A stretch of 64,000 nucleotides of DNA from Salvelinus alpinus. Its lineage: Eukaryota; Chordata; Actinopteri; Salmoniformes; Salmonidae. The DNA lies in assembly GCF_045679555.1 (NCBI RefSeq), contig NC_092122.1:11310543-11374542 (forward strand), written 5' to 3'. A program made the position numbers and the translations under genes. The first letter of the stretch is position 1. Every line of letters begins with the position of its first letter. Under the pieces are notes generated by a model. The model had not been told where the DNA came from and made no database searches. It worked only from the letters and a program-made list of their open reading frames with translations. This document shows, piece by piece, positions 37,880 through 47,153 of the stretch.

Positions 37880-38795
37880 AGACACCCTTGACACGACGTA
37901 CACAGGATAGAGGGATAGAAGAGTCCAAGAAGATGGACATAATCACCAAGCTGTTTCCTGATGCCTGCAAATCGAAGGCAGTTCTGGAATGCCTTGGTTG
38001 TGAACAGCATTGCTGAGGATGAGGAGTGATATGGAAGAGCACTGAAGAAGTTTTACTTAAAAATGAAATTTTACTTCAAAATTAAATGTAACTATTCAGC
38101 ATTTTATCACTTGTAGCTAAATGTCATTTAGGTCCTCTTATGAATATGTAAATATGTTTAAAATGTATTCTTAAAGTTGTTATTTATTCATTCAAATGTG
38201 TCATTTCAAAAAATACATGTAAAATGTTTTTATTAGCAATCTCATGGTCATTTTTATCATTTGTATTACCCTACTTCTATCATGTTCCATCATTATTTAT
38301 TACAAGACAGGTAATCATTTCATGTAATTCAAACAATTGCAGTGCTGCTTTTCACATTTATTCTCATAACAAGACATGGGCTACTTGTCAAACACAGTAT
38401 GTAATGTGACTGACGCAGAACCTGCATCTCTATGTAAATGCAACTGGTATCTCAGTGGAAGACGCACAAAGGATACAGTTTCAACTCTGTTACACTGTCA
38501 GTAATTACACTGCTCTTGTATTAATATAATAAATTAGAAGTATAGTAAACTAACAAATGAAAATGGCAGATACTGCTCGCTTTGAATTACCCTGCAATTT
38601 ATAACATATCATGCCAAGGAAGAAGGCAGTAACTGCCATTAAGGGTCAAAGGTCATATCAGAGGTCAGGGTCAACATGAAGTAAAAAATGTACCCGTAGT
38701 AAGGCAACAGATCATTACATCTCCAATGATCTCCCTAGAATTCATTTGGCTGGACAATTAAAAAACTTTGAAGTCATTTTTCTCAGTTCCACTCT

Positions 38796-38830
38796 ATGAG
38801 CAGTTACTGCCTTTTTGCTTGGGAGGGCAG
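38796..38830 (-). repeat. Right terminal inverted repeat, 35 bp
   Basis: Exact reverse complement of 34500-34534. Followed by AATT at 38831-38834. Confidence 0.95.
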
Positions 38831-39409
38831 AATTAACATAAATAAATACAAAGGGTTATGTTTGGGGCACACTGAGTACCGCTCTTCATATTTTCAAGCA
38901 TGGTGGTGGCTGCATCATGTTATGGGTATGCTTGTTATCGGCAAGGACTATGGAGTTTCGTAGGATAAAAATAAACTGAATACAGCTATATGAACGGGCT
39001 AAATCTTTCCAACAGACATTGGTAGACCTTTCAGCAGGACAATAACCTAAAACACAAGGCCAAATATACACTGGAGATGCTTACCAAGATGACATTGAAT
39101 GTTCTTGTGTGGCCTAGTTACAGTTTTGTAAATTGGCTGTCTAGCAATGATCAACAATCAACTTGAAGCATGAAGAATGTTAAAAAGAATAATGGACAAA
39201 TATTGTACAATCCAGGTATGCAAAGCTCTTCGAGACTTATTCCAAAATACTTGTAAAATGTGCTAATAGAAAGTATTGAATCAGGGGTGTGAATTCTTAT
39301 GTAAATGAGATATTTCTGTATTTCATTTTTAATACATTTGCAAAAAAAATCTAAAAACACGTTTTCAGTTTGTCATTATGGGATATTGTGTGTAGATGGG
39401 TGAACAATA

Positions 39410-40911
39410 CACTACCAGTCAAAGTTTAGAACACCTACTCATTCAAGGGTTTTTCTTTATTTTTACTATTTTATACATTGAAGAATAATAGTGAAGACTC
39501 AAAACTATGAAATAACACATATGGATTCATGTCGTAACCAAAAAAGTGTTAAACAGATAAAAATATATTTGAGATTTGAGATTCTTCAAAGTAGCCACCC
39601 TTTGCCTTGATGACATCTTTGCACACTCTTGGCATTCTCTCAACCAGCCTCACCTGGAATGCTTTTCCAACAGTCTTGAAGTTCCCACAAATGCTGGGCA
39701 CTTGTTGGCTGCTTTTCCTTCACTCTGTGGCCTGACTCATCCCAAACCATCACAATTTGGTTGAGGTCGGGGAATTGTGGAGGCCAGGTCATCTGATGCA
39801 GCACTCCATCACTCTCCTTCTTGGTACAATAGCTCTTTCACGGCCTGGAGGTGTGTTGGGTCATTGTCCTGTTGAAAAACAAATGATAGTCCCACTAAGC
39901 CCAAACCAGATGGGATGGCGTATCGCTGCAGAATGCTGTGGTAGCCATGCTGGTTAAGTGTGCCTTGAATTCTAAATAAATCACAGACAGTGTCACCAGC
40001 AAAGCACCCCCACACCATAACACATCCTCCTCCATGCTTTACAGTGGGAGCCACACATGCGGGGATCATCCGTTCACCCACACCGCATCTCACAACGATA
40101 CGGCGGTTGGAACCAAAAATCTCAAATTCGGACTCCAGACAAAAGGACACATTTCCACCTCTTTAATGTCCATTGCTCGTGTTTCTTGGCCCAAGCAAGT
40201 CTCGTCTTCTTATTGGTGTCCTTTAGTAGTGGTTTCTTCGCAGCAAATCAACCATTAAGGCCTGATCCTCTGAACAGTTGATGTTGAGATGTGTCTGTTA
40301 CTTGAACTATGTGAAGCATTTATTTGGGCTGCAATTTCTGAGGCTGGTACCTCTAATGAACTTATCCTCTGCAGCAGAGGTAACTCTGGGTCTTCCTTTC
40401 CTGTGGCGGTCCTCATGAGAGCCAGTTTCATTATAGCGCTTGATGGTTTTTGTGACTGCACTTTCATAGATGTTGAAATTTCCCGTATTGACTGACCTTC
40501 ATGTCTTAAAGTAATGATGGACGATCATTTCGCTTTGCTAATTTGAGCTGTTCTTGCCATAATATGGACTTGGTCGTTTACCAAATAGGGCTATCTTCTG
40601 TATACCCCCTACCTTGTCACAACACAACTGATTGGCTCAAACGCATTAAGGAAAGAAATTCCACAAATTGCATTTTAAGAAGGCACGCCTGTTAATTGAA
40701 ATGCATTCCAGGTGACTACCTCATTAAACTGGTTGAGAGAATGCCAAGAGTGTGCAAAGCTGTCATCAAGGCAAAGGGTGGCTATTTGTTTAACACTTTT
40801 TTGGTTACTACATGATTCCATATGTGTTATTTCATAGTATTGATGTCTTCATTATTATTCTACAAGAAAAACTCTTGAATGAGTAGGGTTCTAAAACTTT
40901 TGACTGGTAGT
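39410..40911 (-). mobile_element. Tc1-like element (Tc1-3), near full length
   Basis: Inverted ends CTACCAGTCAAAGTTTAGAA (from 39412) and, reversed from about 40909, CTACCAGTCAAAAGTTTTAG, each followed inward by CTACTCATTCAAG. TA lies at 39408-39409 and 40912-40913. About 1.5 kb. It inserted into the right part of Tc1-2, between GTAGATGGGTGAACAA and TATATTTAATCGATTTCAG. Transposase on the minus strand. Confidence 0.9.
39549..40560 (-). pseudogene. Tc1-like transposase of Tc1-3, broken
   Basis: The minus strand starts at 40560 with ATGGCAAGAACAGCTCAAAT (MARTAQISKAK), then meets TGA where related copies have CGA. A helix-turn-helix remnant lies at 40255-40467 (ISTSTVQRI). The catalytic core at 39809-40150 reads [14 protein letters not shown] and FQQDNDPTH, the second Asp. 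In the frame PPQFPDLNQIVMVWDE near 39740-39790 the expected Glu after DLNP-I is Val, so the active site is also lost. The coding span of about 337 codons is the normal length for the family, with several frame changes. Confidence 0.83.
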
Positions 40912-41000
40912 TATACATATATTTAATCGATTTCAGATTCAGGCTGTAACACAACAAAATGTGGATTAAGTCAAGGGGTATGAAAACTTTCGGAAGCCAC

Positions 41001-41193
41001 AGTGAAATATGTTGTTTTGCAGGGTCAGCCATTCCAGTACGGCACCCCTGGAGCATATTAGGGTTAAGTGCCTATCTCAAGGGCACATCAACAGATTTGT
41101 CACCTTGCCTCAGGTATTCAAACCAGCGACCTTTCAGTTACTGGCCCAACACTCTAACTGTTAGGCTACCTCGCTTACCTGCCACCTCCCTCT
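41001..41193 (-). mobile_element. tRNA-type SINE, minus strand (right piece of split copy)
   Basis: Read on the minus strand it has an A-box-like GTAGCCTAACAGTTAGAGTG and a B-box-like GGTTTGAATAC, then GTGCCCTTGAGATAGGCACTTAACCC, ending toward TTTCACT at 41003. The tail is at 31566-31593. ATGTTTTA occurs beside both outer ends (31575 and 41194) and could be the target duplication. Confidence 0.78.
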
Positions 41194-41289
41194 ATGTTTT
41201 AAAGGAGAGGGGCAATCCCACTCCTCACACATTTCTTGTTCATTTGAAAGAACCAAGGGAGATAGGAGAGATAGAGAAGAGAGTGTGCT

Positions 41290-41364
41290 GAAATAGCAGT
41301 GGGCCGGATTCCAACCTATGCGTCTGCAGGCAGGGGCTTAGACCCCTAGACCACTCTAGGCCAC
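41290..41364 (-). mobile_element. Second tRNA-derived SINE head, minus strand
   Basis: Minus strand reads GTGGCCTAGAGTGGTCTAGG then a B-box-like GGTTGGAATCCGG. It resembles the tRNA-like 5' part of a SINE. The body beyond is short and unclear. Confidence 0.5.
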
Positions 41365-41365
41365 A

Positions 41366-42420
41366 GCATTGACTAGTTCAAATGACATGGTATTATAAAT
41401 GTATTATCTAACAGATCCATTAAATTAAGTGGGGTAATACAGACTGTATGAGTGCTCATCCCAGGAAAACAACTTATCATAAGACCACTGTCTTCACACC
41501 AGGTCTCCATAAAGAACCAGCCATCACTCAAACCAAAACACCAGAAAAATCCTAAATAGCACTTCGATAATACTTTTTCATTTCATAACCGGACGAGGAA
41601 AAAGATAATCTCCTGCCTGTGTGTCTGCGGCTCTGCACGGCGGCGTTTCGGTTTCCATAGTGATGGTGGGGAGGCTAATCCGCCGAAGCTGAGTTGAGCG
41701 GAAAGCGGCGGGCTGAACGGCGAGCGCCGTGGCTGAAGTGCTCAATGTTAGCAGCGCCTCCTAAAAGCCTCTCTCACAGCCTTTAGTCTTCATTACCTCC
41801 ACATCCCCTTTTGATTGGTTGCGTTTATCCTGAGTACCCCCGGGTTTGGGAAAGCTACCAGAACACTTACTGGCTCTCGCTCTCCTGTCGTCATGGCAAC
41901 GTGGGCACACAGAACAGAAGAATTCAGTTTGGCCTCAGAGGAGGGGGTATTTGATCCTTGTTTCTTTAACCCCTTGACTTTTGGTGTTTCCTGAACAGGT
42001 TGACCTGGGTCTGTGTCAGTGTGGCTTAGCTGTCATTGTCCGGTAGCTGAATGGTGGTTCTTTAGAAATCATTCACACTTCTGGTTTTTGTAGGTTTAAT
42101 GGTGATTTAAATGTGCTTAGGTAATTAGTAGTGCCAGCTGCTTTTCTTGTATTTTATTGGCTTGTGAATATTAATCCGTCAAATTAAGTTTTATTTTGTG
42201 TGTGTTGGATGTGTGTTGGTTTGGACAACTTTTTGGATAGAGTTTCAGTCTTTCAGATGTTTGGAATTGGAAAAGGAGTTGAGGGTCCTAAGACATAAGC
42301 CCCTCTACTTGTGCCAGTGTGCCATGCAGCACCCACAGAGGGCCCAAATTGCTTATCTGGCCCCGAACCAGACTCTGGGTTGAATGGGCACGACAAGGCA
42401 GGGAAGACGAGGCAGGACCC
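41366..42420. other. Unique DNA with a CpG-rich core, no gene seen
   Basis: Complex sequence. The stretch 41600-41760 is relatively rich in CG dinucleotides (GCGGCGGGCTGAACGGCGAG). No convincing open frame. It could be regulatory or an untranslated exon, but nothing in the sequence alone decides this. Confidence 0.5.
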
Positions 42421-42632
42421 TGGACCACTTCCCATCATGCATTGCTCTAAGATGGAGTCCAGACTTAACACCCCATCGGTTTTGAAAGCCAGGACCACTT
42501 CCCATCATGCATTGCTCTAAGATGGAGTCCAGACTTAACACCCCATCGGTTTTGAAAGCCAGGACCACTTCCCATCATGCATTGCTCTAAGATGGAGTCC
42601 AGACTTAACACCCCATCGGTTTTGAAAGCCAG
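42421..42632. repeat. 70-bp tandem repeat, three copies
   Basis: Three essentially identical 70-bp copies start at 42423, 42493 and 42563, with ACCACTTCCCATCATGCATT and ending in TTTTGAAAGCCAG. The absence of visible differences indicates recent duplication. Confidence 0.95.
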
Positions 42633-42689
42633 CATCTCAGGCCAAACTCTGTTTTTTTGTTTTTTTTAGAAGGTAAAACAAGTGCAGCA

Positions 42690-42836
42690 AAGGGAGGAAA
42701 GATAGGAGGAGGAAATATAGGGGGAGGAAAGATAGGGGGAGGAAATATAGGGGGAGAAAAGATAGGAGGAGGAAATATAGGGGGAGGAAAGATAGGAGGA
42801 GGAAATATAGGGGGAGGAAATATAGGGGGAGGAAAG
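42690..42836. repeat. 15-bp G-rich minisatellite (GGAGGAAAGATAGGG type)
   Basis: About nine copies alternating GGAGGAAATATAGGG and GGAGGAAAGATAGGG. The unit is the reverse complement of the much longer C-rich array at 43577-44890. Confidence 0.93.
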
Positions 42837-43027
42837 GGTGAGAAAGAAGAGGGATGAGGTTGATTATTGTTTAGCCAGCCTTTTCCAGGCCAAGCCAGGT
42901 GTTCATTTCTATTTGGACCATGTTATTTAGCCCCAAGTACTGTAGTCTGACACACACAGAGAAAACTACAATAAACATATCCTCACGTACACTGGAGAGT
43001 CTAGTTTTTATTTTACCCTTATTTTAC

Positions 43028-43066
43028 CATGCATAAATCATTTCACAGCTCATCAAAGACAGAAAT
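43028..43066 (+). repeat. 39-bp segment, inverted copy of 44929-44967
   Basis: CATGCATAAATCATTTCACA and the following 19 bases match the reverse complement of 44929-44967 with one mismatch. Here it lies inside the tail of a minus-strand SINE, replacing about nine SINE bases. Confidence 0.9.
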
Positions 43067-43205
43067 GACTGAGAACACATTCTCATTTACAGAAATTACC
43101 TGGGTAATAGTTACAGGGGAGAGGAGGGGGGATGAATGAGACAATTGTAAGCTGGGGATGATTAGGTGACTGTGATGGTATGAGGGCCAGATTGGGAATT
43201 TAGAT
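43067..43205 (-). mobile_element. 5'-truncated 5S-derived-type SINE body, minus strand
   Basis: The reverse complement (TAAATTCCCAATCTGGCCCT ... CATCCCCCCTCCTCTCCCCTGTAACTATT ... GAGAATGTGTTCTCAGTC) matches the second half of the 5S-derived SINE at 46666-47153. The remaining tail, GGTAAAATAAGGGTAAAATAAAA, is found at 43005-43030 beyond the 39-bp intruding segment. The 5S-like head is absent. Confidence 0.82.
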
Positions 43206-43576
43206 AATAATAGTAAGCAGTACATGTAGCATGGTGGAAGGTGAATGTTTTGGCCCTGAGTATATAGAGCTGAAGAAAAGTCTCAGAGAGTGTGTGGTGA
43301 ACTGCTAGAGTAAGAGGGCACAGTGCTGAGGAAAAGTCTGGTGTCCTGCCAAGGTGCCTATTTATCTCCAAGCAGCTGCTGCACGGAAGAGCATTGATTG
43401 CTGTTTCTTCACCAGGGTATCTCTCTCTCGCACTCTCTTTCTCTTTCTTTCTCTCTCTATGTGTCTTGAAGGCATAACACATTCTCTTGCATTTATGTTT
43501 GTGCATGTGTGAAGCCTTTGAGCCATAGAGCAAAAAGAGATGGATCAAATGCTACCGGCCATCATCGACCAATCTC
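43206..43576. other. Unique DNA with CT-rich patch, no gene seen
   Basis: Contains a short TCTCTC/TTTCTC pyrimidine tract at 43420-43460. No supported gene. Confidence 0.6.
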
Positions 43577-44890
43577 ATCCCCCTATCTTTCCTCCCCCTA
43601 TCTTTCCTCCCCCTATCTTTCCTCCCCTATCTTTCCTACTCCTATCTTTCCTCCCCATGTCATTCCTACTCCTATCTTTCCTCCCCCTGTCATTCCTACT
43701 CCTATCTTTCCTCCCCCTATCTTCCCTCCCCATATCTTTCCTCCCCATATCTTTCCTCCCCCTATCTTTCCTCCCCCTATCATTCCTCCACCTATCTTTC
43801 CTCCCCCTATCATTCTTCCCCTATCTTTCCTACTCCTATCTTTCCTCCCCCTATCTTTCCTCCCCTATCTTTCCTACTCCTATCTTTCCTACTCCTATCT
43901 TTCCTCCCCCTATCTTCCCTCCCCATATCTTTCCTCCCCCTATCTTTCCTCCCCCTATCTTTCCTCCCCTATCTTTCCTCCTCTATCTTTCCTCCCCCTA
44001 TCTTTCCTCCCCCTATCTTTCCTCCTCCTATCTTTCCTCCCCCTATCTTTCCTCCCCATATCTTCCCTCCCCGTATCATTCCTCCCCCTATCTTTCCTCC
44101 CCCTATCATTCCTCCCCCTATCTTTCCTCCCCTATCTTTCCTCCCCCTATCTTTCCTCCCCTATCTTTCCTCCCCATATCTTTCCTCCCCTATCTTTCCT
44201 CCCCTATCTTTCCTCCCCCTATCTTTCCTCCCCCTATATTTCCTCCCCCTATCTTTCCTCCTCCTATCTTTCCTCCTCCTATCTTTCCTCCCCCTATCTT
44301 TCCTCCCCCTATCTTTCCTCCCCCTATCTTTCCTCCCCCTATATTTCCTCCCCCTATCTTTCCTCCTCCTATCTTTCCTCCTCCTATCTTTCCTCCCCCT
44401 ATCTTTCCTCCCCCTATCTTTCCTCCCCGTATCATTCCTCCCCTATCTTTCATCCCCCTATCATTCCTCCCCTATCTTTCCTCCCCCTATCATTCCTCCC
44501 CCTATCTTTCCTCCCCCTATCTTTCCTCCCCCTATCATTCCTCACCCTATATTTCCTCCCCCTATCTTTCCTCCCCCTATATTTCCTCCCCCTATCTTCC
44601 CTCCCCTATCATTCCTCCCCCTATCATTCCTCCCCTATCTTTCCTCCCCCTATCATTCCTCCCCCTTTCTTTCCTCCCCGTATCATTCCTCCCCCTATCA
44701 TTCCTCCCCTATCTTTCCTCCCCCTATCATTCCTCCCCTATCTTTCCTCCCCCTATCTTTCCTCCCCCTATCATTCCCCCCCATCATTCCCCCCTATCAT
44801 TCCTCCCCCTATCTTTCCTCCCCCTATCATTCCTCCCCCTATCATTCTTCCCCCTATCATTCCTCCCCCTATCTTTCCTCCTCATTTCTT
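43577..44890. repeat. 15-bp C-rich minisatellite (TCTTTCCTCCCCCTA type), 1.3 kb
   Basis: About 86 copies of a 14-15-bp unit TCTTTCCTCCCCCTA with variants TCATTCCTCC, TATTTCCTCC, ACTCC and a 14-bp form. Because 15 is divisible by 3 it leaves two frames open for more than 470 codons, made only of Pro/Ser/Phe/Leu/Ile/Tyr repeats. These are not genes. Confidence 0.96.
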
Positions 44891-44928
44891 TTCTCCCTTC
44901 GCTGCACTGTATATTCCTGTCTGCCCTG

Positions 44929-44967
44929 ATTTCTGTCTTTGATGAGCTATGAAATGATTTATGCATG
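44929..44967 (-). repeat. 39-bp inverted partner of 43028-43066
   Basis: ATTTCTGTCTTTGATGAGCT onward, one mismatch from the reverse complement of 43028-43066. It lies in otherwise unremarkable sequence, so it is the likely source copy. Confidence 0.88.
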
Positions 44968-45227
44968 TCCATATGGAAATATAGTCCCTTGCATTAAACT
45001 CCAGCAGAGTAAACACATCGAGAGAAAAGGGCCTCATTCCTAAAGATGGATCCATAAGGGTGACGAAGGTCGCATCACGATGGAAAAGTACATCTCTCTC
45101 TCTCCCCATTCTCTCCCCCACCGACTGTGAGGTCACGACAATTGGCAATTATCAGCTGTGTGGCTGCTACCCAAACATGTCAATCAGTCTGTCTGGTACA
45201 TGCAGAAATATGTGTGCGTGGGTGTTA

Positions 45228-45371
45228 GAATCAGAACCATCTTTATTCGCCAAGTACATTTACATATACCGGGAATTTGATAAGGGTAATGGTGCTGCCA
45301 CAGTAAACAGAATCACCAGACAGATTATACACAATGAACGTAATACAGACAGAATATACACAATAAGCTTA
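45228..45371 (-). mobile_element. Probable LINE 3' fragment, minus strand (split)
   Basis: TTAGAATCAGAACCATCTTTATTCGCCAAGTACATTTACATATACC resembles the reversed 3' end of a fish LINE (a reversed AATAAAGAT signal). A 19-bp segment GTAATACAGACAGAATATA at 45340-45358 recurs at 47797-47815, just past the IS630-like element. The element probably inserted into a short tandem repeat within this fragment. Confidence 0.45.
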
Positions 45372-45884
45372 CAGATTTTTGCAATCACTTTGGCACTAAT
45401 TTCAGAACCTTGTGGTCATTTTTCAAAACTCTGGACACAAAACTCAAAACGGTCATCACTTGTAACAAAACATTGCATTGTACATTAATATCTTTAAAGA
45501 AACCTTGCATTGGTTCAAATAACTAATTTATCATGAAATACCATAGGAACATTAATTTAAATCACCCACACACAAGATACCGATAGTTTCACTGTGTAGT
45601 TGTTCATACAATCATTAAATATTGTAGTACAAAATATGTGACACGTTTCATTATGCTACTGCACGTAAATACATCACTGTAAAAGGACTAGTAGAGAGAA
45701 TACTACAGACACAGTGGAATCATTGAACAAAATCTGAAATTTATTGATGAAATACAATAAAATCACAACATAGGTTTCTTTGAATCAAAGCGAAAATAAT
45801 TAGCAACAAAAAAAGAAAAAAACTACAAGAAAACGTCAACTGTTCCTCACCTGGCTTACTGTAAAAAGCAAAACAAAGGATTGA

Positions 45885-46300
45885 TTACTGTCCTATATTT
45901 CCATCAACTCTGTCTTGTGGATTTGGCCACAGGTTCTCATCCACATCACAATGGATGTTTTCATTAGCCAAACATCTTGGGAAGAATCTTCGGGCGAATC
46001 CAGGCCTGACACTGGTCTGCCGTGATGTCATTGCATGCGTCATCCATGACCTGGAGAAGGGTGGCTTGTTCATATCATATACCTTCCACCTCCATGTGGA
46101 GAAAAATTCCTCAATCGTGTTAAGGAAATGAGAGTATGGGGGTAAGTACAGGGTGGTAAATTGTGGATGGGCCTGAAACCATGCTTGCACGATTTGAGCA
46201 TGGTGGAACCTGACATTATCCCACACAATGACATAGGTCATGCCATCAGCTCTACAGACCTGATTTAGCTCATCAAGGAAGGTTACATTCGAACAGCGAA
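45885..46300 (-). pseudogene. IS630-like transposase C-terminal half
   Basis: The minus strand encodes VTFLDELNQVCRADG, YVIVWDNVRFHHAQIVQAWF (catalytic Asp), LYLPPYSHFLNTIEEFFSTW (catalytic Glu, 35 residues later), then RRFFPRCLANENIHCDVDEN and LWPNPQ. It closely parallels the C-terminus of the transposase at 32201-33458 but has diverged. It is cut at about residue NVTFL by the Tc1-like sequence beginning near 46295, and no N-terminal half remains recognisable on the other side, so it is a dead fragment. Confidence 0.85.
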
Positions 46301-46384
46301 TCATGTGGCTGCCTGCAACTCAATATGTAGAGTATTAGATGTTGTTTGACCAAACATTAGAACAGGCAAGATGAGTAATCTAAG

Positions 46385-46665
46385 CAACTTTGACCATGGT
46401 ATGATTGTTGATGCCACACATGGTGATTCCAGCATCTCAGAAACAGCTGCCCTCCTGTGATTTTTATGCACTACAGTCTCTAGAGTTTACAGAGAATGGT
46501 GCGATAAACAAAACACATTCAGTGAGCGGCATTTCTGTGGGCAAAAACACCTTGTTAATGAGAGAGGTCAGAGGAGAATGTCCAGACTCATTCAAGCTAA
46601 CAGAAAGGCCAGAAATGCTCAAATAACATCTGTTTAAAACAGTGGTGTACAGATTGGCATCTCTT
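46385..46665 (+). pseudogene. Tc1-like transposase N-terminal remnant
   Basis: GCAACTTTGACCATGGTATG, then codons resembling the helix-turn-helix DNA-binding part (ISETAALL, then TVSRVYREW after a frame change near 46460). It runs to about AEMLK at 46625. The catalytic half is deleted. In an intact copy this region recognises the terminal repeats. Confidence 0.65.
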
Positions 46666-46943
46666 AACCAGCAGCATACCACCCTGCATACCACTGCTGG
46701 CTTGCTTCTGAAGCTAAGCAGGGTTGGTCCTGGTCAGTCCCTGGATGGGAGACCAGATGCTGCTGGAAGTGGTGTTGGAGGGCCAGTAGGAGGCACTCTT
46801 TCCTCTGGTCTAAAAATAATATCCCAATGCCCCAGGGCAGTGATTGGGGACACTGCCCTGTGTAGGGTGCCGTCTTTCGGATGGGACGTTAAACGGGTGT
46901 CCTGACTCTCTGAGGTCATTAAAGATCCCATGGCACTTATCGT

Positions 46944-46977
<34 letters not shown>

Positions 46978-47153
46978 AATTCCCAATCTGGCCCTCAAAC
47001 AATCATGGTCACCTAATAATCCCCAGTTTACAATTGGCTCATTCATCCCCCTCCTCTCCCCTGTAACTATTCCCCAGGTCGTTGCTGCAAATGAGAACGT
47101 GTTCTCAGTCAACTTACCTGGTAAAATAACGGTAAAATAAAATAAATAAAAAA
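46666..47153 (+). mobile_element. 5S-rRNA-derived SINE (OS-SINE1-like)
   Basis: The head resembles 5S rRNA: GAAGCTAAGCAGGGTTGGTC and CCTGGATGGGAGACC match the internal control region (A-block and C-block) of 5S genes. The body follows (TTTCGGATGGGACGTTAAAC, CCCATGGCACTTATCGTAAG, AATTCCCAATCTGGCCCTCA) with a tail of GGTAAAATAACGGTAAAATA and A-rich repeats. Transcription would be by RNA polymerase III. It interrupts Tc1-4 between CATCTCTT and ACGTACAACACC. Confidence 0.9.
46709..46755 (+). promoter_or_regulatory. 5S-like internal polymerase III control region of the SINE
   Basis: AAGCTAAGCAGGGT (A-block) and GGATGGGAGACC (C-block) in the same order and approximate spacing as in 5S rRNA genes. 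Several bases differ from functional 5S, so activity is uncertain. Confidence 0.65.

Larger units (their letters stand above)
34500..38830 (+). mobile_element. 4.3-kb DNA transposon with 35-bp perfect inverted repeats, AATT flanks (Sola-like?)
   Basis: Ends are identical for 35 bp: CTGCCCTCCCAAGCAAAAAG onward at 34500-34534, exact reverse complement at 38796-38830. AATT lies directly outside both ends (34496-34499 and 38831-38834). Removing the element plus one AATT rejoins Tc1-2 sequence, so a 4-bp target duplication is the simplest reading. Subterminal DNA repeats the motif GCAGTAACTGC/GCAGTTACTGC several times. It carries one two-exon gene for a Cys-rich protein with an Asp-based catalytic pattern. 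The 4-bp duplication, long repeats and DNC..QNKN motif suggest the Sola superfamily, which is only an inference. Confidence 0.85.
34196..39200 (+). pseudogene. Degenerate transposase of Tc1-2, in pieces
   Basis: Plus-strand traces only. Near 34200-34390 are N-terminal and middle remnants. At about 38895 the codons read KHGGGCIMLWVCL, the usual Tc1 segment before the second catalytic Asp. FQQDNNLKHKAK-like codons follow near 39030-39065. The region that should carry the DLNP-x-E motif is missing: the sequence jumps from GTGGCCTAGTTACAGTTTTG to TAAATTGGCTGTCTAGC near 39110-39145, so the third catalytic residue is lost. The 4.3-kb element at 34500-38830 further interrupts it. No product is possible. 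Confidence 0.65.
31594..41000 (+). mobile_element. Tc1-like element (Tc1-2), split by three later elements
   Basis: Left end has GAGTCACCCCTTTACTTTTT and CACACAATACCCCATAATG. The right end has the mirrored TAATACATTTGCAAAAAAAA, GTCATTATGGGATATTGTGT and GTCAAGGGGTATGAAAACTT, ending near 41000. Own sequence occupies about 31594-31827, 33923-34499, 38831-39409 and 40912-41000, roughly 1.5 kb in total. The left terminal repeat has a deletion: CAGAAAGGAGTC instead of a longer end mirroring the right. Insertion at a TA within the SINE at 31592-31593 fits Tc1 behaviour. Confidence 0.88.

Noticed and set aside
43509..44952. 470-477-codon open frames rich in Pro, Ser, Phe and Leu
   Set aside because: Generated by a 15-bp repeat divisible by 3; open in two frames at once and composed only of repeat residues.
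46666..46790. 5S rRNA gene
   Set aside because: Only a diverged 5S-like head, continuous with a SINE body and A-rich tail.
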